NCBI RefSeq assembly: GCF_000972705.2
Contig: NZ_LATL02000063.1
Span: 1-18,940, forward strand
From: Limnoraphis robusta CS-951
GTDB lineage: Bacteria > Cyanobacteriota > Cyanobacteriia > Cyanobacteriales > Microcoleaceae
Reading direction: 5' to 3'
DNA length: 18,940 nucleotides
Shown here in pieces: positions 1 to 8,140 of the stretch. The position numbers and the translations under genes are program-made. The notes below the pieces were generated by a model that saw only the letters and a list, made by a program, of their open reading frames with translations, had not been told where the DNA came from and made no database searches. Positions within the stretch are counted from its first letter, which is position 1. Each line of letters begins with the position of its first letter.

Positions 1-81
1 GGGCGTTGCGGTGAGGTAGGGAAGGGGGTTGGGGGGTTAGGTCATCAAATTTCTGGTTGAGAATGAAACAGCCCTGAGTGA

Positions 82-97
82 TGTAGGGGCTGGTTGT
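82..97 (+). repeat. Degenerate end of a dispersed GTAGGGGC-type repeat
   Basis: The motif TGTAGGGGCTGGTTGT here resembles the reverse complement of the repeat ends at 17876 and 17959 (AACCCGCCCCTACA). It lies just downstream of the stop codon of the large WD40 gene. The rest of 1-165 is G-rich then C-rich sequence with short CAACACCC-like reiterations, and no gene is visible there. This could be a worn copy of the same dispersed cyanobacterial element, but only a short motif is shared. Confidence 0.3.
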
Positions 98-165
98 CAA
101 TAGATGTCTGTCTTCCCACAAATAAGTGACATAAACCCGCCCAACACCCTACACCCAACACCCTT

Positions 166-3100
166 TTAAGGTTTCGTTTCCATCGAATCACAAATCGAGC
201 GATCGCTTTGATGAACTGGAGGATAATATTGAAGATAATTCTCCACCCAAGCGCATCCTTGACGTAACAGTTGACTTTGATCAAGAACTTGTGGTAAATT
301 CCACAAAATAACGGTTTCATCATTACTGGCAGAAGCGAGAGTTAAACCATCCCAACTAAACGCTACTTCCCGAACTCCTTCATCGTGAGCGTTAAGGGTT
401 GAGAGCAGATCCCCATTATTACTCCAGAGTTTAACGGTTCCATCTTGACTCCCTGAAGCGATGGTTTGACCATTCGGACTAAAGGCAACGCTAGAAACTT
501 CCCCATTATGGTCGTTAAGCGTCTTGAATAAAGTTGGGGGTTTATCGGTCTGCAACTTCCACAGTTTCACCGTTTGATCGGAACTCGCGGAAGCCAACAT
601 TTGACCATCAAAACTAAAGGCTACAGCTTTCACTCCGGCTTGATGAGCTTCTAAGGTCCCTAACAACACACCGTTAGTATCCCAGAGTTTCACCGTTCCC
701 TCTCGACTCGCTGCCGCTATCTTCTGACCATCGGGACTAAAAACCACATCCCAAACCTGACTTTCAAAGCCTTTGAGGGTTTTGAGAACAACAGGTGGGC
801 TGTTGGGTTGCAGTTTCCACAGTTTCACCGTTTTATCGGAACTCGCGGAAACCATTTTTTGACCATCGGGGCTGAAGGCTACAGCGTAAACTAAATCTTG
901 ATGGTCAGTCAAGGTTGTGCGTAACGTCCCGTCTGCATTCCACAGTTTAATCGTTCTATCCCAACTCGTCGAAGCGATGGTTTGACCATCGGGACTGAAC
1001 GCCATCGCCGTCACCTCCGCAGTATGACCTTGCAAACTCCTGCGGAAAGTTCCATCTCGGTTCCAGAGTTTAACGGTTCCATCTTGACTCCCAGAAGCGA
1101 TGGTTTGACCATCCCGACTAAACGCCACTCCCCAAACCTGGTCTTCAGAAACTCTCAGTCGAGTTAGGAAACTGTTGTTAAGCTGCCAGAGTCTAACGGT
1201 TTTGTCTCCACTCGCGGAAGCTAAGGTTCGACCATCGGGGCTAAACGCCACCTTCCAAACTTCATTATCATGCCCAATCAGGGTTTTTTGCAAGGTGCCA
1301 TTGCGGTTCCACAGTTTAATGGTTTTGTCTGCACTGACGGAAGCTAAAGTTTGACCATCGGGGCTAAATGCCACAGCATACACTTTATTATTATGCTCGG
1401 TGAGGGTTTTTTGCAAGGTGCCATTGCGGTTCCAAAGTTTAACAGTACCATCAAAACTCGCGGAAGCAATAGTCTGACCATCGGGGCTGAAGGTGACGCC
1501 AAAGACTTCCCGACTATGATCGGTTAAAGTAGTTTGTAACGTTGGAGTTTTCAGGGTTTCAATCTGCCAAAGTTTCAGGGTTTTGTCTTCACTAGCTGAC
1601 GCTATTGTTTGACCATCGGGGCTAAAAGCAACACCTCGAACGGGGGCTTGATGACCTTTTAAAACGCTAATTAAACTCCCGTCAAATTTCCAGAGTTTAA
1701 CGGTTTTATCTCGACTCGCAGAAGCAATGGTTTGACCATCGGGGCTAAAAGCAACCGCATAAACTTCGGCATCGTGAGCGTTAATTGTAGTGCGTAAACT
1801 GCCGTCAATATTCCACAATTTAACCGTTTTGTCTTGACTGGCTGAAGCAATGGTTTGACCATCGGGGCTAAAGGCAACGGCATAAACGTCGGCATGATGA
1901 GCGTTAATTGTGGTGCGTAAACTGCCATCAATATTCCACAATTTCAGGGTTTTATCGGAACTAGCTGAAACAATGGTTTGACCATCTGGGCTAATAGCAA
2001 CTTGCCAAACCCACTCCTGATGTCCGACTAAACGGTTTGATTCTACGACATTATAAATGGCTCGATGAAGCACTTGTTCAACCCGGGTTTTTAGGGTAGG
2101 ATTTAGTAACCTTAATTGTTGTAATTTTTGTTTGGCTCGTAGGGCTTCAACTAACGCATCTAACTGATTATCTGAGGCAAACAGAGATTCGGAAGATTGA
2201 GTAATCGCTTTGATTTCATTAACGAGTGAATTTTGCCATTGTCCGACAGCAACGGTTGCGAGACTCACAGCCAACACTAAACCGCCACTCAGTCCCGAAA
2301 TTGTCAGTTGTCGGCGTCGTTTCTTCTGCTGAAGTTCGGCATCACGTAGAGTAATACTTTGTTCGATAAAATATTGATCACTTGAACTTAATTCATTCGG
2401 CCGTTTTTGTTGCCAATATTCAGCATCGGCTAGCAGTTTTCCCCGTAACAAAGCGCTCGCATCAGAATCGCTATTTTCCCACTGATGAAATAAAGTTCGT
2501 AACTGTTCTTGCCAATTGCGAAATTCTCTATCGGATTTAATCCACTGTTCTAAACTCTGCCAATTTCTAATTAAGGCTTCGTGAACAATTTCAACAGTTT
2601 CTTCGCCTGTAATATTGTTGCGATTAGTCACGACTAAACGCACCGAAGCCAGATGGGTAACAATATCCCAATTTTCACGATGAACTTCATCACGAGTTGC
2701 TAGTCTACGACAATCGGTTTCTTCTCCCGGTTGAACAAGTTGCAAAAAGACTCGTTGTGTTCTTGATTTATCATGTAAACTGAGTTGATTATAGACTCCT
2801 TCGGCGTGTTTTGCAAGCGCAGTTTCTACACCGCCAATTTGTTCATAGGCTTGATGAGTTAGCCAGCCTTTTTGTTGTTTTGACCAAAGTTGTGTCAGGG
2901 CAAATTCTAACAAGGGTAAACGTCCTGGTTGTTCCCATGTTGCAGCAATTAAAGTATCTGTAAGTCCCTGTTCTAATTGAACCTGCATTTTGGCGGCAGG
3001 CTGTTCGATAACGCTTTGCAATTCTTCACGACTCATCGGGCCGAGGTTATAAACTGAGCCTTGTAAAGCATCACTTAAGGGTCGATAAGATAGGGCATAA

Positions 3101-4842
3101 CCATAAAAATCGGCTCGTAACGTTAGAATTAATGTTAAGCGAGGAACTAGATTAATTGCAATTAATAATCCCTCTAAAAAGGTTTGCCGTTCTTCTTCAG
3201 AGGTTTGGGTATAAAGTTCTTCAAATTGATCGATAATTAAGGCAACACGCCGATGCAAAAAGTTCTGAAGATAGCGATAGAGAATTTCGGCTAAAGCTTG
3301 TTTATCTTGTTTGAGTTCAACGGCGAGTTCGAGTTCGAGTAAACGATGATGATAGGGTTCTTCCTGGGCGCTATCGTTGGCAGGTTGCCAGTGAATTGAA
3401 CGAATTAGGGCTGCGGCTAAAGTTTCGATGGGATTTTGACCCGGACGAATCGAAATAATTTGCCATTGTTGCGTTAAATCTTGGCGCAATTGAGGCACTA
3501 ATCCCGCAAAAACCACACTCGATTTTCCGCTTCCACTGGCACCGACAACGGCTATTAAAGAATGGCTATTAACGGCTTTTACTAAAGTTTGGGTAAAGGT
3601 TTCTCGCCCAAAAAATAAGTGAGCATCTTCTTCATTAAAAGCAAATAAACCTCGATAGGGACAGGGAGGAGTTCCGCCGAGTTGTAACCAAGTCGGGGCT
3701 TCTACGGAAGGATTTTGACAAATAATCGGTAGTCCCGAGGCTCCGGGAAATTCATCTTCGAGGGTTTGCAGTTGAAAACGGGCTTGTTGAACAGAGCGAT
3801 AAAAAGAGAGTCGTTGAACCGCAAAGGTTTCTAAAAAGTGTTTTAAAAATTCCTGGGCGACATAATTGGGGACGGGTTCGCGCATGACAATAACTGTCGG
3901 AATATGCAAATGTTCTAGGGCTTTGGCGAGTCCTAAACCGTCGCAAGAGTTAAAAATGGCTAGTTTTAATCCGTTAAAAATTGCCAGCTTTAAATCGGTT
4001 GAGAGTTCTTCTAAGGTGAGGCTATTGTCGGTGGGATGGTCATTTAAATAAATGCGTCCGGTTTGGCTTTGGGTTTGACTATGACCCGCAAAAAAGAGAA
4101 TATCCCAACCGCGACTATCTCCGAGATGAGTTTCAAATTGTTGACGAGTGGGATTGATTAAAAACTGCGGTTCTGCATCGGTTAAATTTTGCAGCATTTT
4201 TCGCTCAGTTGTTAAATCAATGCCTCGACTATTGCCAAAAACTGCGAGAATTCTAACAGCCGTTTTTGCAGGTTTGAGTTGAGAAGATTGAGGGATATGA
4301 TATTCCGGTTGACTGAGGGCGAGTTCCGCGAGGGGATAATCTTGAAAAAATTGCCAATTTTGCCAAGGAAGGCGTCGCAAGATTTCGTCTGGAGTTTCGA
4401 GAATGACTCGAATTTCTTGGCTGGCGTCAAGATGAGAACGTAACTGTTGTTCGAGTTGTAAAAAAGATTCTGACGTTAACCAATGATTGAGTTGATTGTG
4501 AAATTGAAGACTTAACTCTTGAAAACTGACTTGAGAAACATTAGTAACGCCCCCAAATTCGATCTCAAGTTCATCGTCCTCCTCATCTTCTTCGTCAGTT
4601 AGCGACAGTAAAGCATGACGTTGACACAAGCTTTGATAGACGAATTTCCAGCTTTGATAAAGTTCGATTAAAGCGGGTTCGGGCGGTAAACTGGCGACAA
4701 ATTGCGCTAAAACTGAAGAGGCTTGATTGCGAATCTGTACACAAACACGGGGAAAACCTGTTTCTAAGTTGCCCATTCCCAACCCCAGCACGACAACTCG
4801 GCTCAGTTCAGAGTTCAAACTCTTCTGTAATTCCGGTATCAT
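166..4842 (-). CDS. CHAT protease - nSTAND1 ATPase - WD40 (14 repeats) signalling protein
   Basis: This is a 1558-residue multidomain protein. An N-terminal region ends in an acidic linker (about residues 82-96). A CHAT caspase-like domain follows with its His-Cys dyad visible: H254 in FFAGHS and C300 in IFNSCDG. An nSTAND1-type NTPase starts near residue 397, with Walker A GASGSGKS (434-441) and Walker B LIIDQFEE (535-542). A basic patch and one probable membrane helix (about 845-866) precede 14 WD40 repeats from about 938 to 1510, enough for two seven-bladed propellers. The last 40 residues (GCAW, SDRSIC) are a tail of the kind seen on cyanobacterial WD40 proteins. In this class the propellers are thought to sense a ligand, the STAND module to oligomerise with ATP, and the protease to cut a target; the target here is unknown. 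The start overlaps the upstream DUF1822 gene by 35 nt, suggesting translational coupling. A TTG at 4818 is an alternative start. No frameshift or lost catalytic residue was seen. Confidence 0.93.
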   Translation of the reverse strand: MIPELQKSLNSELSRVVVLGLGMGNLETGFPRVCVQIRNQASSVLAQFVASLPPEPALIELYQSWKFVYQSLCQRHALLSLTDEEDEEDDELEIEFGGVTNVSQVSFQELSLQFHNQLNHWLTSESFLQLEQQLRSHLDASQEIRVILETPDEILRRLPWQNWQFFQDYPLAELALSQPEYHIPQSSQLKPAKTAVRILAVFGNSRGIDLTTERKMLQNLTDAEPQFLINPTRQQFETHLGDSRGWDILFFAGHSQTQSQTGRIYLNDHPTDNSLTLEELSTDLKLAIFNGLKLAIFNSCDGLGLAKALEHLHIPTVIVMREPVPNYVAQEFLKHFLETFAVQRLSFYRSVQQARFQLQTLEDEFPGASGLPIICQNPSVEAPTWLQLGGTPPCPYRGLFAFNEEDAHLFFGRETFTQTLVKAVNSHSLIAVVGASGSGKSSVVFAGLVPQLRQDLTQQWQIISIRPGQNPIETLAAALIRSIHWQPANDSAQEEPYHHRLLELELAVELKQDKQALAEILYRYLQNFLHRRVALIIDQFEELYTQTSEEERQTFLEGLLIAINLVPRLTLILTLRADFYGYALSYRPLSDALQGSVYNLGPMSREELQSVIEQPAAKMQVQLEQGLTDTLIAATWEQPGRLPLLEFALTQLWSKQQKGWLTHQAYEQIGGVETALAKHAEGVYNQLSLHDKSRTQRVFLQLVQPGEETDCRRLATRDEVHRENWDIVTHLASVRLVVTNRNNITGEETVEIVHEALIRNWQSLEQWIKSDREFRNWQEQLRTLFHQWENSDSDASALLRGKLLADAEYWQQKRPNELSSSDQYFIEQSITLRDAELQQKKRRRQLTISGLSGGLVLAVSLATVAVGQWQNSLVNEIKAITQSSESLFASDNQLDALVEALRAKQKLQQLRLLNPTLKTRVEQVLHRAIYNVVESNRLVGHQEWVWQVAISPDGQTIVSASSDKTLKLWNIDGSLRTTINAHHADVYAVAFSPDGQTIASASQDKTVKLWNIDGSLRTTINAHDAEVYAVAFSPDGQTIASASRDKTVKLWKFDGSLISVLKGHQAPVRGVAFSPDGQTIASASEDKTLKLWQIETLKTPTLQTTLTDHSREVFGVTFSPDGQTIASASFDGTVKLWNRNGTLQKTLTEHNNKVYAVAFSPDGQTLASVSADKTIKLWNRNGTLQKTLIGHDNEVWKVAFSPDGRTLASASGDKTVRLWQLNNSFLTRLRVSEDQVWGVAFSRDGQTIASGSQDGTVKLWNRDGTFRRSLQGHTAEVTAMAFSPDGQTIASTSWDRTIKLWNADGTLRTTLTDHQDLVYAVAFSPDGQKMVSASSDKTVKLWKLQPNSPPVVLKTLKGFESQVWDVVFSPDGQKIAAASREGTVKLWDTNGVLLGTLEAHQAGVKAVAFSFDGQMLASASSDQTVKLWKLQTDKPPTLFKTLNDHNGEVSSVAFSPNGQTIASGSQDGTVKLWSNNGDLLSTLNAHDEGVREVAFSWDGLTLASASNDETVILWNLPQVLDQSQLLRQGCAWVENYLQYYPPVHQSDRSICDSMETKP

Positions 4843-5857
4843 TCCAACTGACCTCTATGATAAATTGTTTTCCAGATTTGCCTTTAAAGGGATTAAGTTG
4901 GATATAGTTATCTAAGCTGCGGGATGTCACGTCTTGGTATATTTTACCCGTTTTAGATTTTAAAGTCAATTGCACTGAAGGAGGCAAATATTGATCATTT
5001 CCCGTCGGGTGAAGTTGAACTAAAACTCGTCGTTTTTCATCGGGTTCTGGCGTGACGGTGACTAACATGATAAATCGACGGTTATTGAGTTTCATCCCCA
5101 AGTTAATCAGTTTTCCACGCTGAATTTCTTCGGAGACACAGCGAGTATTAAACGCTAAACTAAGTTCGGGAGAAACTAAGGCTTCAAGCGGTTGCCAAGT
5201 AGACTCAAACACCCCCTGAAACCACTGATAAATTTTGGCACAGTTATTTTGAATATTTACAAGAGGACTAACTATTGGCGGTACAACCACTGGGGGTTCA
5301 ATTCTCAGTTCAGGCTGCAAAAAATGACAGTAGAACAGCAGATGATTCGGTTCAATATCAAATTGATCTAGAGAAATAAAATAATCTTGAGCTGAGGGAC
5401 AAAAAGAATGACGATCGCGAATAATATTCAAGAGTTTTTGTTGAGAGATAGAGCCTCTAAAAATCATTTCTTCCTGTTCTTCCATGACTTCAGCAACAAC
5501 ATAAAAGTCAGCTAATAATTCCGGCTGCATAAAAATATCTCTGGGGAAAGAAACAATTTCATCTAATACCTGTTCAACAGAAATAATACCAATTTTGAAT
5601 TCTCCTAACTGAAAATCAGCAATTTCTTCCATGCTGGAATCGAGATTTTGACGAACCGTTTTTGAGGACAAGCGTTCAGTAAACCAGCGCTCTAAACCCA
5701 ACAATGCTAAAGCATTTAAGTAAGTTTGCCATTGCTTTTCTTCTGTGGTGACGAGATGACTTAAAGTCGTCGCCTGTTCAAAATCTTCAAATTCAAGATT
5801 GATTACTTCCGGTAAAGTTAATCTTAAATCTTCTGTGACGTTTTGTTGTCCGAACAT
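4808..5857 (-). CDS. DUF1822 family protein
   Basis: This 349-residue, probably soluble protein matches the cyanobacterial DUF1822 family. The N-terminal part contains YLNALALLGLERWF (about 46-59). The C-terminal part has the family pattern QLHP...LPPSVQLTL...SRSLDNYIQL...FKG...F.IEVSW (about 281-337). A proline-rich hinge (about 188-198) separates the halves. DUF1822 has no established biochemical function; in my recollection it often neighbours CHAT/WD40 genes in cyanobacteria. The ATG at 5857 is preferred because GGAG sits 6 nt upstream. An in-frame TTG at 5881 would overlap the preceding gene by 8 nt. The 3' end overlaps the start of the CHAT gene by 35 nt, and the gap to the preceding stop is only 16 nt, so this is the middle gene of one operon. 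Confidence 0.85.
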   Translation of the reverse strand: MFGQQNVTEDLRLTLPEVINLEFEDFEQATTLSHLVTTEEKQWQTYLNALALLGLERWFTERLSSKTVRQNLDSSMEEIADFQLGEFKIGIISVEQVLDEIVSFPRDIFMQPELLADFYVVAEVMEEQEEMIFRGSISQQKLLNIIRDRHSFCPSAQDYFISLDQFDIEPNHLLFYCHFLQPELRIEPPVVVPPIVSPLVNIQNNCAKIYQWFQGVFESTWQPLEALVSPELSLAFNTRCVSEEIQRGKLINLGMKLNNRRFIMLVTVTPEPDEKRRVLVQLHPTGNDQYLPPSVQLTLKSKTGKIYQDVTSRSLDNYIQLNPFKGKSGKQFIIEVSWNDTGITEEFEL

Positions 5858-5873
5858 AGCAAACTCCGATAAA

Positions 5874-7412
5874 CTAAACAATTTGACTCAGATAATCACG
5901 TAGATATTGAGCATAAATGCTCTTAAAAGAACGGTTCTTTCCGGTTCGCATTTCTTCAACCGCAGTCCGAAAAACTTCTTGATCGGTAAAAGCTTCAATG
6001 GCTTGCATCACTGTGTTTAAATAATCCGGTTTTGGGGGAATTGACGTTAAACCCATTTTGTGAGCTTTTGTCAATACTTTTTCCAGAATATTTTGAATCG
6101 TCACAGTTCTGACTTTACTTAAAAGTTCACCCGGATTTAAAATTCGTCTGGCTTGATCCCAACTGCTCATTCCCAACAGAGGAGCAATTTCTTTCAGTGA
6201 CATTCCTTGAATGTAGTAAAGGCGCAAACCGGGGAGAAATTGAGAAGCTTTATCCGCATATCTTCGACTTTTATTGAGTTGTTGAATCTTTTTCTCAACT
6301 TCTAGCTGAATCGTTTCGCTTAAAACGGCTCGGAGTTGCTGATGTAAAAATTCAACAATTTCTTGCTGGTCAATTTCGACTTGCGGTTCATATTCCTGCT
6401 GAATATCGGTGCGAATTTCATATTGTTCCTTTTCACTATTATAGACTTCTAGCGGTTGTCTTGTACTCCAAATTTCATATTGTCTAAGTTGCTTTACAAC
6501 TTGTTTGAGGTCTTTGAGTAATTGAGCTTCACTGCCAATAATGACTTGGTTTTCTTTGAGTTGACTTAACATTTCTTGCAGTTGCTCAGAATCTGGATCA
6601 GGACATTTTTTAGTTCCTTTTGGTTGTTGGCGGCGATCGCGACGATAAACTGCATGAAACGCTTCTACTAACAAGCGATCGCGAGTTGAAAGCTGTTCAA
6701 GTTGTCTGGATCTCGTTCGGTTTAACAACGCCCAATCACTAAGTTTTTTAAATCCATAATCGGATAAAAAATTTTTAATTTCGGGATGTTGTTTTGTTTT
6801 CCAATAGACCCAGTTTTTCAAACTCATACGAGTCGGGTGATTGACTTGAAAACTTTGTAATATTTCAACTGAAAAAATCGGATAAGTGTTCAGGCTAAGA
6901 CTGCGATCTTCTTTGAGAATCAGTTGAGTTTTTCCATCTTGTTCAAGCACAATCAGACTCTGACCGTCATCATTCAAAACAAAGGGCAATAAATCTCGGT
7001 AAGTAAAACTTTTTCCGCATCCAAATAAATTTTCAATTCTTTGACAAGCTCTTAAAATCGGTTCAGAAACAGCACAACGTAAACAAAGACCAGCTAAAGC
7101 ACGAGTTTGAATCTCTATCTGAGGATTTTCAGTTTTAAAATCACTCAAAAGCAGGGCTTCAAAGGACTCTTTAGATAAGGATGAATATTCTAATTTTAGC
7201 CGATGTTCTTGAATAAATTCTTGTGCTAATTTAATCTCCTCATTTTTGTATCCGGCCTTTTCACTCGCTGGATGAATTCGGCATATCTTCCAATATCTCG
7301 ACAAGACACCCATAAACACTGAATTCTCATTAAATAAACTTATGGAGGTAGATGTTGGGCGGTTTGGGTCTGGATAAACTGTTGTCATACCACGACCTCG
7401 AAAATCACGCAT
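5874..7412 (-). CDS. Sigma-70-like / DNA-binding regulatory protein, first gene of CHAT operon
   Basis: This 512-residue protein resembles a divergent cyanobacterial sigma-70-like family. A C-terminal helix-turn-helix (about 396-426, LRLYYIQGMSLKEIAPLLGM) looks like sigma region 4. A central basic segment (about 196-262, KNWVYWKTKQHPEIKNFL to YRRDRRQQ) could correspond to region 2/3. The N-terminal third has four cysteines (C110, C113, C123, C132) in a CxxC-x9-C-x8-C pattern, possibly a metal site. A glutamine-rich, probably helical stretch spans about 276-375. The protein is much longer than an ECF sigma factor and has no clear full region 2, so it may be a transcription factor using a sigma-4 fold. 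Start choice: ATG 7412 has AGGA 11 nt upstream; ATG 7388 (MTTVYPDP) has GAGG 7 nt upstream and may be the true start. It probably controls or is controlled by the downstream DUF1822 and CHAT genes; this is inference from position. Confidence 0.72.
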   Translation of the reverse strand: MRDFRGRGMTTVYPDPNRPTSTSISLFNENSVFMGVLSRYWKICRIHPASEKAGYKNEEIKLAQEFIQEHRLKLEYSSLSKESFEALLLSDFKTENPQIEIQTRALAGLCLRCAVSEPILRACQRIENLFGCGKSFTYRDLLPFVLNDDGQSLIVLEQDGKTQLILKEDRSLSLNTYPIFSVEILQSFQVNHPTRMSLKNWVYWKTKQHPEIKNFLSDYGFKKLSDWALLNRTRSRQLEQLSTRDRLLVEAFHAVYRRDRRQQPKGTKKCPDPDSEQLQEMLSQLKENQVIIGSEAQLLKDLKQVVKQLRQYEIWSTRQPLEVYNSEKEQYEIRTDIQQEYEPQVEIDQQEIVEFLHQQLRAVLSETIQLEVEKKIQQLNKSRRYADKASQFLPGLRLYYIQGMSLKEIAPLLGMSSWDQARRILNPGELLSKVRTVTIQNILEKVLTKAHKMGLTSIPPKPDYLNTVMQAIEAFTDQEVFRTAVEEMRTGKNRSFKSIYAQYLRDYLSQIV

Positions 7413-7725
7413 GATTTGTTTTTCCTAAAACAACGGGAATAGAAACCGAGTTAAATAGATTTCCTCAAGTGACCTCCTATTATCGGTTTGGGCTATATTT
7501 TATCTATAGATGTCGGGATTTTGAACTCATGCAGTTTGGAAACACTTCTGACCCTCTTTCCTCTGAGTCAGGCTTTTAGAAAGGTGAACCGGTTGAGAAT
7601 AGCTGCCTACAAATGACCGCATAAGCTGGCTGGGCGAATTCCTATTGAGACGCTAGGAGAAACGTTTGACTTTCCTCAACAACTCTCCGCCTTGATCATC
7701 CCGTCTGTAAAACTGGAGATTAGGT
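7413..7725. other. Divergent intergenic region, sigma-like operon / small hypothetical gene
   Basis: This 313-nt stretch separates the minus-strand operon from the plus-strand gene at 7726. It holds the candidate minus-strand promoter at 7497-7525, an isolated consensus Shine-Dalgarno sequence (AGGAGGT on the minus strand, 7472-7478), and GGAG at 7715-7718 serving the plus-strand ATG. No RNA gene or additional coding sequence was recognised. Confidence 0.6.
7497..7525 (-). promoter_or_regulatory. Candidate sigma-70-type promoter for the CHAT operon
   Basis: Read on the minus strand, TTCAAA (7525-7520) is followed after exactly 17 nt by TAAAAT (7502-7497). These match TTGACA at 4/6 and TATAAT at 5/6. 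Transcription would start near 7490, leaving a leader of roughly 80 nt before ATG 7412. This is a motif call only; AT-rich cyanobacterial DNA gives such matches by chance. Confidence 0.35.
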
Positions 7726-8022
7726 ATGAATATTTTATCATCCATTGTCTCTTTTCTGACTTGTAATTCTCAGCAGTATGAGAAAAATTCATCGACGGTA
7801 AAAGAGATTGATACAACTCCTTCTCACAGCAGTTCACCCGTTAATTTAGAGGAGAAAATTGCTCAAAAAATGTTCTCAAACCCTCGTGAATTTCCCGATG
7901 CCGATAAAATTTCTCGTCAAAACATCTATAAACCGCGCTTTTTGCCGGATTTTGCGGGTGATAATCTCAACTATTTAAGTAGTCATCCTGCACTCAGATT
8001 GCCATTGGATAGAGATTTCTAA
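7726..8022 (+). CDS. Small hypothetical protein (98 aa)
   Basis: No family is recognised. GGAG sits 7 nt before the ATG, which supports translation. The 98-residue product begins with a short hydrophobic stretch (NILSSIVSFLTC) without a basic n-region, so it is not a convincing signal peptide or lipobox. A Ser/Thr-rich, probably disordered segment (about 17-38) follows. The C-terminal half has KMFSNPREFPDADKI, YKPRFLPDFAGDNLNYL and a final LPLDRDF; its mix of Pro, Asp and aromatic residues looks like a real short conserved motif rather than random sequence. It lies divergent from the sigma-like/CHAT operon and convergent with the permease gene, so it is probably a single-gene unit. Confidence 0.5.
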   Translation: MNILSSIVSFLTCNSQQYEKNSSTVKEIDTTPSHSSSPVNLEEKIAQKMFSNPREFPDADKISRQNIYKPRFLPDFAGDNLNYLSSHPALRLPLDRDF

Positions 8023-8039
8023 GTGAAGGGGTGAGGAGT

Positions 8040-8130
8040 GATTTTATCAAAAAATCTGAGTCACCTAAAGAGTCTTGAATTTATCTCTTAAACCGTTACT
8101 CCCATCCTTCATAAATCTCTTGATAAAATC
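8040..8130. repeat. 11-bp inverted repeat between convergent genes
   Basis: GATTTTATCAA (8040-8050) and TTGATAAAATC (8120-8130) are perfect reverse complements about 70 nt apart. They fill the gap between the stop codons of the convergent genes ending at 8022 and 8141. They could fold as a long hairpin in either transcript and help end transcription. Without a T-tract directly after a compact stem it is not a classical terminator. Confidence 0.35.
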
Positions 8131-8140
8131 CTTCAAAGTG

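Noticed and set aside
45..323. Minus-strand open frame of 92 codons at the window start
   Set aside because: It overlaps the 3' end of the CHAT-WD40 gene in another frame, has no motif and no supporting RBS.
1671..1931. Repetitive minus-strand frame (86 codons) inside the WD40 region
   Set aside because: Its repeated residues simply mirror the duplicated WD40 blades in a shifted frame.
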